NCBI GenBank assembly: GCA_021202325.1
Contig: JAJQDF010000240.1
Location: forward strand, 1 to 7,197
DNA length: 7,197 bases
DNA from: Clostridiales bacterium
GTDB lineage: Bacteria; Bacillota; Clostridia; Lachnospirales; Anaerotignaceae
Reading direction: 5' to 3'
Numbering within the stretch: the first letter of the stretch is position 1; every line of letters starts with the position of its first letter. A program made the position numbers and the translations under genes. A model generated the notes under the pieces. That model made no database searches. It worked only from the letters and a program-made list of their open reading frames with translations, and was not told the origin of the DNA. Positions 1 to 5,378 of this stretch are shown here, one piece after another.

Positions 1-5
1 ACCAT

Positions 6-91
6 ATTGCATAATACCATAGGCGTTCAGCCCCGATTATATGCAATGTTTTGAATATATTCTTTTAATTGAACCGGTTTTTGTACAAAAA
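6..91. promoter_or_regulatory. Cluster of short palindromes upstream of the lipoprotein promoter
   Basis: This stretch shows no coding gene but several dyads. A perfect 14-base palindrome, TTTTTGTACAAAAA, lies at 78-91. It directly follows AACCGGTT (72-79), an 8-base palindrome with the central CG typical of LacI-family operators. GAATATATTC (53-62) is a third perfect palindrome. ATTGCATA (6-13) and TATGCAAT (40-47) form an 8-base inverted repeat with 26 bases between the arms, and TTGCATAAT (7-15) recurs inside the promoter spacer at 144-152. The 78-91 palindrome ends 44 bases before the -35 box, where an activator or looping repressor could bind. The region is AT-rich, so some of these dyads are expected by chance. 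No regulator can be named. Confidence 0.35.
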
Positions 92-135
92 ATGTGAACA
101 AGTTGAAATGTTGAGGTAATATCTGTCTAAACTTA

Positions 136-164
136 TTGACTTTTTGCATAATTTACTATAAAAT
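136..164 (+). promoter_or_regulatory. Sigma-A-type promoter for the binding-lipoprotein gene
   Basis: TTGACT (136-141) is a near-consensus -35 box, followed after exactly 17 bases by TAAAAT (159-164) as the -10 box. Transcription would begin near 171, leaving a leader of about 87 bases before the ATG at 258. It is the best promoter match in the window and sits directly upstream of the first gene. The spacer contains TTGCATAAT (144-152), which is also found at 7-15. Confidence 0.75.
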
Positions 165-178
165 ATAAGCATAGTCAA

Positions 179-196
179 TAAACAAATACTTGTTTA
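179..196. promoter_or_regulatory. 18-base inverted repeat just after the predicted transcription start
   Basis: TAAACAA (179-185) and TTGTTTA (190-196) are perfect 7-base inverted arms around the spacer ATAC. The element lies about 8 bases downstream of the predicted start point. It could be a repressor operator or a small hairpin at the 5' end of the mRNA. The arms are almost all A/T and no T-tract follows, so it is not a terminator. Its position relative to the promoter is the main argument that it is functional. Confidence 0.4.
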
Positions 197-257
197 GTGG
201 CTGATAATTATTTTAGTTATTATTAAAAAGAAAAAAGTAAAAGAAAGGAAGAATGAC

Positions 258-1400
258 ATGAAGAAGAAATTTATTTCAGTAATCCTCGCTTCTGTTATGG
301 TAGTAGCCATGGCAGCAGGATGCTCATCATCAAGCAGTACTGACACAGCAGATACTGAAGAAACTGAAGAAACAGCCGACGGAGAAGAAACAAAGGTTTG
401 GAACGTTTGCAGCTTAGTAAACGGTAACCTTGGTGACAAATCTTTCTTCGACTCAGCAGAGGCTGGCTTAGCTGAACTTGCAGAGGCTGGACGTATTACT
501 TATATAACAATTGAGATGGGTGCTACAACAGAGGACGAGGCTAAATGGCAGAGCTACCTTGAGGAAGTTTCCTCATCAGGTGAATATGACGTTATCGTAG
601 TCGGCACATACCAGATGCCTGACTATCTTAAGAACGTAGCAGAGTTATATCCCGATCAGAAATACATCATCTATGATGATACAACTTACACACTTGACAA
701 CGTAGTAAACATCAGCTACAAACAGAATGACCTTGGATACATCGTTGGTACATTCGCAGCTGCTTTAACTACAGATACTTCATTTGAAGGAATCAATGAA
801 GATGCAGTTATCGGTTTCGTTGGCGGCATTGATAGCCCTGTTATCAATGACTTCTTATATGGATTTATCTTAGGCGCTCAGTCAGTTAACGCTGATATTA
901 AGATTGACACAAGATATGTTAGTAACTACTATGATCCTGCTACAGGAAAAGAGCTTGCAGAAGCTATGATCAATGACAACAACTGTGATATTATCTGGGG
1001 CGTTGCTGGTAACTCAGGAAACGGCGCTGCAGAGGCTGCTCAGGAAACTGGCAAAGCTTACTTCATCGGTGTTGATTCTGACCAGGAAGAGACATTCTCA
1101 GCAGAGCTTGCAGCTATCACATTAACATCAGGACTTAAGAACATTGGCGATTCACTTATTTGGATGTTCGATGAACTTGATGCCGGAAACGAATACTGGG
1201 GACAGTTAGTAACACTCGGTGTTGAAGAAAACGGTGTTGGTATCGTTACAGATAAGAACTTCACAACAGTTCCTCAGACTGTACAAGATGCTGTAACACA
1301 GGCTATCGAAGACCTTTCAACAGGTGCTGTAGAAGTTCCTTCAGCTATCGGTGATGAGACAAATGCAGTTACAGAATTAAGAGAATCAGTTAAACCCTAA
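258..1400 (+). CDS. nupN: BMP-family (PnrA/TmpC-like) nucleoside-binding lipoprotein
   Basis: This is the extracellular substrate-binding lipoprotein of a nucleoside ABC importer, anchored to the outer face of the membrane. It has 380 residues, normal for the family. Residues 1-21 are a lipoprotein signal (KKK, hydrophobic core, MAAGC lipobox), giving lipidated Cys22. A Ser/Thr/Asp/Glu-rich linker spans about 23-45. Family landmarks follow in order: GDKSFFDSA (59-67), a DVIVVGT strand (111-117), IGFVGGIDSPVINDF (185-199), GNSGNGAAEAA (251-261), GVDSDQ (271-276) and SGLKNIGDS (291-299). The ATG has an AAAGGAAG ribosome site (244-251) six bases upstream. A promoter precedes the gene and a terminator follows it, so it can be expressed separately from the transporter genes. 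Its leucine codons include many TTA, unlike the downstream genes. The family assignment is firm. The nucleoside ligand is inferred from family and neighbours; purine versus pyrimidine preference cannot be read. Confidence 0.93.
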   Translation: MKKKFISVILASVMVVAMAAGCSSSSSTDTADTEETEETADGEETKVWNVCSLVNGNLGDKSFFDSAEAGLAELAEAGRITYITIEMGATTEDEAKWQSYLEEVSSSGEYDVIVVGTYQMPDYLKNVAELYPDQKYIIYDDTTYTLDNVVNISYKQNDLGYIVGTFAAALTTDTSFEGINEDAVIGFVGGIDSPVINDFLYGFILGAQSVNADIKIDTRYVSNYYDPATGKELAEAMINDNNCDIIWGVAGNSGNGAAEAAQETGKAYFIGVDSDQEETFSAELAAITLTSGLKNIGDSLIWMFDELDAGNEYWGQLVTLGVEENGVGIVTDKNFTTVPQTVQDAVTQAIEDLSTGAVEVPSAIGDETNAVTELRESVKP

Positions 1401-1422
1401 TTGATTTTAAATAAAACACAAT

Positions 1423-1452
1423 AAGGGGAGCAACCGCTCCCCTTGATTTTTT
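1423..1452 (+). terminator. Rho-independent terminator or attenuator after the lipoprotein gene
   Basis: AAGGGGAGC (1423-1431) pairs perfectly with GCTCCCCTT (1436-1444) around an AACC loop, giving a 9-base-pair GC-rich stem. GA and then six T residues (1447-1452) follow. It begins 22 bases after the stop codon. No matching T-tract exists on the other strand, so it acts on plus-strand transcription. In binding-protein/transporter loci such a hairpin often ends most transcripts and protects the upstream mRNA, giving excess binding protein over membrane parts. Some read-through into the ATPase gene is possible. Confidence 0.9.
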
Positions 1453-1571
1453 ATCATAATCCGATATTTATCCCAATAAAAGGGGTTTTCTAGTTTATTT
1501 TGTCGAAAAATATTGCTGCTTTTAAAGCTTTTTTGTCTCTATGGTATTTTCAAATAATTTTTCAATGATTG

Positions 1572-1602
1572 TTGAGGGGTAACTTGAGAGACTATTTGAG
1601 AG
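1572..1602 (+). repeat. Three TTGAGRG heptamers at an exact 12-base period
   Basis: TTGAGGG (1572-1578), TTGAGAG (1584-1590) and TTGAGAG (1596-1602) are head-to-tail copies whose starts are 12 bases apart. The 5-base spacers between them differ (GTAAC, ACTAT), so only the heptamers repeat, which suggests selection on a binding word rather than slippage. The last copy ends 23 bases before TATAAT, and no good -35 box is present at the usual distance. This arrangement would suit an activator that binds as a head-to-tail multimer. The binding protein is unknown. TGTTGAGG also occurs once upstream of the lipoprotein promoter (109-116). Confidence 0.5.
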
Positions 1603-1606
1603 TATT

Positions 1607-1621
1607 ATCAGCATTGCTGAT
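1607..1621. promoter_or_regulatory. 15-base palindrome, candidate operator overlapping the core promoter
   Basis: ATCAGCA (1607-1613) and TGCTGAT (1615-1621) are perfect inverted arms around a single T. The element ends four bases before TATAAT, so a protein bound here would block or bend the core promoter. As RNA it could form only a 6-base-pair stem with a 3-base loop and a short TTT run (1622-1624), a poor terminator. A DNA operator is the better reading, but this is inference from position and symmetry. Confidence 0.45.
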
Positions 1622-1625
1622 TTTC

Positions 1626-1631
1626 TATAAT
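1626..1631 (+). promoter_or_regulatory. Consensus -10 box of a candidate transporter-operon promoter
   Basis: A perfect TATAAT lies 130 bases upstream of the ATPase gene. With a 17-base spacer the -35 position (1603-1608) reads TATTAT, which does not resemble TTGACA, and no TG extension precedes the -10 box. If this is a promoter it probably depends on an activator, for which the phased TTGAGRG repeats are the obvious candidate site. Chance occurrence in AT-rich DNA is possible. Confidence 0.45.
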
Positions 1632-1633
1632 AT

Positions 1634-1672
1634 TTGCAGTTCTATTACCATGCGCATAGGGTAGGACTGCAA
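1634..1672 (+). promoter_or_regulatory. 39-base hairpin or dyad in the leader of the ATPase gene
   Basis: TTGCAGT (1634-1640) pairs perfectly with ACTGCAA (1666-1672). The stem can extend inward by about six more pairs (1641-1646 with 1660-1665), three of them G-U. The apical part contains ATGCGCAT (1650-1657), itself a palindrome. If transcription starts about seven bases after TATAAT, near 1638, the left arm would be partly missing from that RNA. The structure therefore makes more sense as a DNA operator over the start point or as an RNA element in read-through transcripts from the upstream promoter. No T-tract follows, so it is not a terminator. Confidence 0.5.
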
Positions 1673-1739
1673 TTTCGCCGGTATATAAGCTTGACCTGTT
1701 GGCAGGGTTTATGTAGCAGCGTAACGGTTTTAAAAATTC

Positions 1740-1753
1740 AGGAGGTAGGAGGG
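1740..1753 (+). promoter_or_regulatory. Tandem ribosome-binding sites that leave the ATPase start ambiguous
   Basis: Two near-perfect Shine-Dalgarno sequences abut: AGGAGGT (1740-1746) and AGGAGGG (1747-1753). The second lies eight bases before ATG 1762. The first lies nine bases before the in-frame TTG at 1756. ATG 1762 is preferred because it uses the commoner start codon with ideal spacing. Starting at TTG would add only Met-Ser. Confidence 0.7.
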
Positions 1754-1761
1754 CTTTGTCT

Positions 1762-3324
1762 ATGCCGGACATCGAATATGTTGTTCAAATGAAAGGGATA
1801 ACGAAGGTTTATCCAAATGGAGTCGCTGCCAACCAAGGCGTCGATTTCAATGTTAAAAAAGGCGAAATACATGCTCTTATGGGAGAAAACGGCGCCGGAA
1901 AATCCACACTTATGAAAATGCTCTTTGGATTGGAGCAGCCCACGGATGGAGATATTATCATCAATGGTGAGAAAGTAAATCTCACATCTCCGACTGTGGC
2001 GATTTCTAAGGGAATAGGTATGGTTCATCAGCACTTTATGCTTGTATCCAACCTTACGGTTGCCGAAAACATGGTTTTGGGCATGGAGCCGAAGAGTAAG
2101 GGTTTTATTGATTACAAAGAGGCTGTTAGGATTACAGAAGAATATGCTGAAAAATATAATCTTCATGTAGATCCCAACGCAAAGGTAAGAGACATACCTG
2201 TAGGTATGAAACAGAAGGTTGAGATTCTTAAGGCGCTTGTGCGCGGCGCAACAATACTTATCCTCGATGAGCCTACAGCTGTTTTGACAACACAGGAGAC
2301 AACAGAGCTTTTCAGAGAACTTATTAATCTTAAAAATCAGGGGCATACACTTATTTTCATTTCGCATAAGCTTAATGAGATTAAGGAAATCACAGATAGG
2401 CTTACTATCATGCGCGGCGGTAAATCAATGGGCGTTTACAACACAGCCGATATTTCCAAGGAGGAAATATCAAGATTGATGGTTGGACGTGACGTTATTC
2501 TTACCGTTGAAAAGGATAAAGCACAGCCTACTGATACTGTTCTTAAGGTTCGTGACCTTGTTTATACAAACGAGTGGAACAAGAAAATGCTTGATGGTAT
2601 TTCATTCGATGTACGCAAGGGCGAAATACTTGGAATTGCCGGAGTAGAGGGCAACGGTCAGCGTGAACTCGTTGATATGCTCTTTAACCTCAATACTCCC
2701 GATTCAGGTACAGCTACCGTAAACGGCCAAAGCCTTATTGGAACATCCCAGAGGAAAATCAGAGATATGGGTGTTTCTCTTATTCCAGAAGACCGTATGA
2801 CATTCGGTATCGCGGGTGCAGGCACAATCGAAGAAAACCTTATGAGCGACAGATGTTTTAAACCGAGATATAACAATGGTCCGCTTTTCAACCTGAAAAA
2901 TATGCATGATGACAGTGACCAGCTTATAAAAGACTATGCTGTTTTATGCAAATCCAGAGGACAGCAGGTAGGAATGCTTTCTGGAGGAAATATCCAGAAG
3001 GTAGTTGTCGCAAGAGAATTTTCATGCGATCCCGGACTTATAATTGCCGACCAGCCTACTCGAGGTATTGACGTCGGAGCTACAGAATTTATTCGTAAGA
3101 AACTTGTTGAACTCAGCCGAGCAGGTGCTGCGGTACTTCTTGTATCTGCTGACCTCAACGAGGTTATGGAGTTATCAGACAGCCTTATTGTTATGGTAAA
3201 CGGAAAAATTGCGGCTTATTTCGAAGATACCGCGGTTCTTACCGATATAATCATGGGCGAATATATGCTTGGAATCAAGCAGCAGTCTGAGGAAGAAGTA
3301 AGGAGGGTTCAGCATGAAGAATAA
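1762..3324 (+). CDS. nupO: Double-domain ABC ATPase of the nucleoside importer (NupO/YufO-like)
   Basis: This cytoplasmic ATPase drives nucleoside import and has two fused nucleotide-binding domains, as in sugar/nucleoside importers of the RbsA type. It has 520 residues from ATG 1762, normal for the family. Domain 1 is complete: Walker A GENGAGKST (41-49), Q-loop Gln90, a variant signature VGMKQK (147-152), Walker B ILILDEP (165-171) and switch His202. Domain 2 is degenerate: its P-loop GVEGNGQREL (294-303) lacks the Walker Lys. LSGGNIQK (406-413) is intact, but ADQPTRG (429-435) has Gln431 in place of the catalytic Glu, and VSADLNE has Asp464 where the switch His should be. This asymmetry is usual for BMP-type systems and leaves one competent ATP site. 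The gene ends 11 bases inside the next gene, so the two are probably translationally coupled. Confidence 0.95.
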   Translation: MPDIEYVVQMKGITKVYPNGVAANQGVDFNVKKGEIHALMGENGAGKSTLMKMLFGLEQPTDGDIIINGEKVNLTSPTVAISKGIGMVHQHFMLVSNLTVAENMVLGMEPKSKGFIDYKEAVRITEEYAEKYNLHVDPNAKVRDIPVGMKQKVEILKALVRGATILILDEPTAVLTTQETTELFRELINLKNQGHTLIFISHKLNEIKEITDRLTIMRGGKSMGVYNTADISKEEISRLMVGRDVILTVEKDKAQPTDTVLKVRDLVYTNEWNKKMLDGISFDVRKGEILGIAGVEGNGQRELVDMLFNLNTPDSGTATVNGQSLIGTSQRKIRDMGVSLIPEDRMTFGIAGAGTIEENLMSDRCFKPRYNNGPLFNLKNMHDDSDQLIKDYAVLCKSRGQQVGMLSGGNIQKVVVAREFSCDPGLIIADQPTRGIDVGATEFIRKKLVELSRAGAAVLLVSADLNEVMELSDSLIVMVNGKIAAYFEDTAVLTDIIMGEYMLGIKQQSEEEVRRVQHEE

Positions 3325-4423
3325 AACAATGTTGAAATTTGAAATTTTGCGTAGAGCGGTGGCCATATTAATAGCACTTGCTGTTGCATTAATATTCATC
3401 TTTTTGTGCGCTGATGATCCTTTATATGCTCTTGAATGTTTGCTTATTAGGCCGATTGTGAGCAATGGAGCTATTAACTTTAAATCTATATTAACTATAC
3501 TTGGCCGTACAACACCGATTATATTCACAGGGCTTGCTGTTTGCGTAATGTTCTCGGCAAACCAGTTCAACCTTGGTGCTGAGGGTGTTATCCTCCTTGG
3601 TGCATTCTTAGGCTCACTGGTTGCAGTTTATTTTCCTATGGCAGCCGGACTTCATTCAGTAGTTTGTGTTATCATTGCCGGTATAGCAGGCGGTGTAATT
3701 ATGCTTATACCTGCTCTTGTAAAGGTTAAGCTGAAAGCAAGTGAAATGGTTATTTCACTTATGCTGAACTATGTAATTCTTTATGTATGTATGCATTTCC
3801 TTAACTACTATTTCGCTGACAGATCTAAGGGCTCAGTTATGACATATGATTTCCTTGAAACAGCTAGAATAGGAACAGTAGTAGAAGGTACTGAACTTAC
3901 ATATGGTTTCTTTATTGCAATTATAGCAGCAATTATTATAGCAATATTTATGTTCCGTACACGCTGGGGATATGCCATCAGAATGATTGGTATCAATGAG
4001 TCATTCTCAAAATATTCCGGTATTAAGGTTGGAACTATCATTATCGTTTCTCAGATTATCGGCGGAGTTCTTTCAGGTGCCGGCGGAGCAATCGAAATCC
4101 TTGGACGTAATACCAACTTCCGTTGGAATGCACTTCCCGGATATGGCTGGACAGGCATTAGTGTAGCTATACTAGCCAAAAATAATCCTATAGCGGTTCC
4201 TTTAGCGGCAATATTCATTGCTTACCTTAACAGAGGCTGTGAGCTTATGTCTATTTACGCAGGTGTTCCGTCTGAAATGATTGACGTTATTCAGGCCGTT
4301 ATATTCCTGTTCTTCGCAGCTGAACAGTTCTTGTCAGGCTATCGTCAGAAACTCGTTGTAAAAGAAGCTAAAGAAGAAATTTCTCAGAAGAATAATGCTC
4401 AGATGAAAGGAGAGAATGCGTAA
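3314..4423 (+). CDS. nupP: Nucleoside ABC importer permease, first subunit (NupP/YufP-like)
   Basis: This integral membrane subunit forms half of the translocation pore and pairs with the next gene product. It has 369 residues. After a short basic N-terminus, a membrane segment spans about 14-33, and eight or so further hydrophobic segments run to about residue 340, followed by a charged cytoplasmic tail. Family landmarks are FNLGAEG (85-91), the ATPase-contact loop around KASEMVISLMLNYV (141-154), GINESFSKYSGI (226-237) and GYGWTGISVAIL (276-287). The start ATG overlaps the end of the ATPase gene by 11 bases and has AGGAGGG (3301-3307) six bases upstream. The polar 140-residue-range loop and the LivH/RbsC-like fold identify the BPD_transp_2 family. 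The substrate class is inferred from the whole operon. Confidence 0.93.
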   Translation: MKNKTMLKFEILRRAVAILIALAVALIFIFLCADDPLYALECLLIRPIVSNGAINFKSILTILGRTTPIIFTGLAVCVMFSANQFNLGAEGVILLGAFLGSLVAVYFPMAAGLHSVVCVIIAGIAGGVIMLIPALVKVKLKASEMVISLMLNYVILYVCMHFLNYYFADRSKGSVMTYDFLETARIGTVVEGTELTYGFFIAIIAAIIIAIFMFRTRWGYAIRMIGINESFSKYSGIKVGTIIIVSQIIGGVLSGAGGAIEILGRNTNFRWNALPGYGWTGISVAILAKNNPIAVPLAAIFIAYLNRGCELMSIYAGVPSEMIDVIQAVIFLFFAAEQFLSGYRQKLVVKEAKEEISQKNNAQMKGENA

Positions 4424-5355
4424 TGTTACAGCAATTATGTAGTTTGATTTTTACTGTAAGCTTCGGATATTCGATTATCCGTATTACATCTCCGATTCTG
4501 TTTGCAGCTCTTGCTTCTGTTGTAGCTGAAAAGGCCGGAGTTTCCAATATAGGCCTTGAGGGTATAATGCTCTTTTCATCGTTATTTGGAGTACTGTTTG
4601 CTTATTGGACAGACAGCTGGCTTATAGGTATACTTGCATCAATATTAGTCGGCGTCATTGTTGCAATGATAATCGGTGTATTTGCCCTTAAGCTTAAAAC
4701 CGATATTATCCTTGCCGGTACTGCTATCAACATTGCAGGCTCCGGCGGAACAGTTTTCTTCCTTTACCTTTTCACAGGACTTAGAGGAAACACAGCCAGC
4801 CTTACTACACCTAATATGCTTACACCTAAAATCAATATTCCTATAATTCAGAATATTCCTATCATAGGTGACATATTCTCAGATCATTCGATACTTACAT
4901 ATGTATCGTTCATACTTGTTATAGTTGTATGGGTACTTCTGTATAAAACAGCACTCGGACTCAGAATCCGTGCCGTTGGTGAGAACAAAAATGCCGCAGA
5001 CTCAGTTGGTGTTAGCGTGCTTAAAACTCAGTATATCGCAATTGCACTTTCCGGAGCACTTTCAGGTGTAGGTGGTGCATATATGTCAATGTACTATTCT
5101 CAGAGCTGGAACACTGGTATTATTGCCGGACGTGGTTTCATCGCTCTTGCAGCTCAGGCTATCGGCCAGGGCGAACCTGTGGGCGCAATGTTTGCATCGC
5201 TTCTGTTTGGATTTGCCAGTGCGCTTGCTAATAAGGTTGAGGGACTTACCGGATTCTCTTCATACCTTGTTTCAGCAATACCGTATGCAATCACAATCAT
5301 CGGTCTTGTTATTTACGCTATGACTCAGCTTAAAAAGTCGAGAAAAAAATCATAA
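4423..5355 (+). CDS. nupQ: Nucleoside ABC importer permease, second subunit (NupQ/YufQ-like)
   Basis: This is the second pore-forming membrane subunit, 310 residues, shorter than its partner because it lacks the extended N- and C-termini, as usual for the pair. Landmarks are EKAGVSNIGLEGIML (36-50), equivalent to FNLGAEG in the first permease, GENKNAADSVGVSV (186-199), the ATPase-contact segment, and GRGFIALAAQAIGQGEPVGA (236-255). About eight or nine hydrophobic segments are visible, ending in a basic tail (KKSRKKS) expected on the cytoplasmic side. Its ATG shares one base with the preceding stop codon (TAATG), with AAAGGAGA (4406-4413) nine bases upstream, so translation is probably coupled to permease 1. 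The two permeases look like ancient paralogues in the same BPD_transp_2 family. Confidence 0.93.
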   Translation: MLQQLCSLIFTVSFGYSIIRITSPILFAALASVVAEKAGVSNIGLEGIMLFSSLFGVLFAYWTDSWLIGILASILVGVIVAMIIGVFALKLKTDIILAGTAINIAGSGGTVFFLYLFTGLRGNTASLTTPNMLTPKINIPIIQNIPIIGDIFSDHSILTYVSFILVIVVWVLLYKTALGLRIRAVGENKNAADSVGVSVLKTQYIAIALSGALSGVGGAYMSMYYSQSWNTGIIAGRGFIALAAQAIGQGEPVGAMFASLLFGFASALANKVEGLTGFSSYLVSAIPYAITIIGLVIYAMTQLKKSRKKS

Positions 5356-5378
5356 AAATCTGTTTGGAGGGTGCTTAA

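Larger units (their letters stand above)
1453..1739 (+). other. Long non-coding region between lipoprotein and ATPase genes
   Basis: No plausible plus-strand gene starts here. An open frame on the other strand from about 1738 is confined to the gap's right edge and the ATPase gene's complement, and shows no family resemblance. From left to right the region contains an AT-rich part (1453-1570), three phased TTGAGRG repeats (1572-1602), a 15-base palindrome (1607-1621), TATAAT (1626-1631), a 39-base dyad (1634-1672) and a small CCTG/CAGG hairpin (1695-1706, loop TTGG). ATTGCTGCTTTT (1512-1523) and ATTGCTGATTTT (1613-1624) are an 11-of-12 direct repeat. I could not match the purine, preQ1 or guanidine riboswitch consensus by eye. 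It most likely holds the promoter and leader of the transporter operon. Confidence 0.7.

Noticed and set aside
1515..1536. Possible second terminator: GCTTTTAAAGC followed by a T run
   Set aside because: The stem would have only about three usable pairs with a sensible loop, too weak for a rho-independent terminator.
1691..1719. Promoter with TTGACC (1691-1696) as -35 box
   Set aside because: The -10 position at a 17-base spacing reads TAGCAG, which is a poor match.
1453..1760. Purine or other known riboswitch in front of the ATPase gene
   Set aside because: Expected for nucleoside transport in Firmicutes, but the conserved purine-aptamer loop words are not visible, and preQ1 and guanidine consensus elements were not found by eye. 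A covariance search is still needed.
1738..2367. Open reading frame of about 209 codons on the minus strand
   Set aside because: It lies almost wholly opposite the ATPase gene, shows no domain pattern and has a Cys/His/Phe-rich composition typical of antisense shadow frames.
2641..3200. Loss of catalytic residues in the second ATPase domain as a sign of gene decay
   Set aside because: The missing Walker Lys, Glu-to-Gln and His-to-Asp changes are characteristic of functional BMP-type and related double-domain importers; the reading frame is intact and the signature LSGGNIQK is kept.
5072..5323. Plus-strand 83-codon frame inside permease 2
   Set aside because: It is out of frame within a clear permease gene that has conserved family motifs over the same stretch; no ribosome site of its own stands out.
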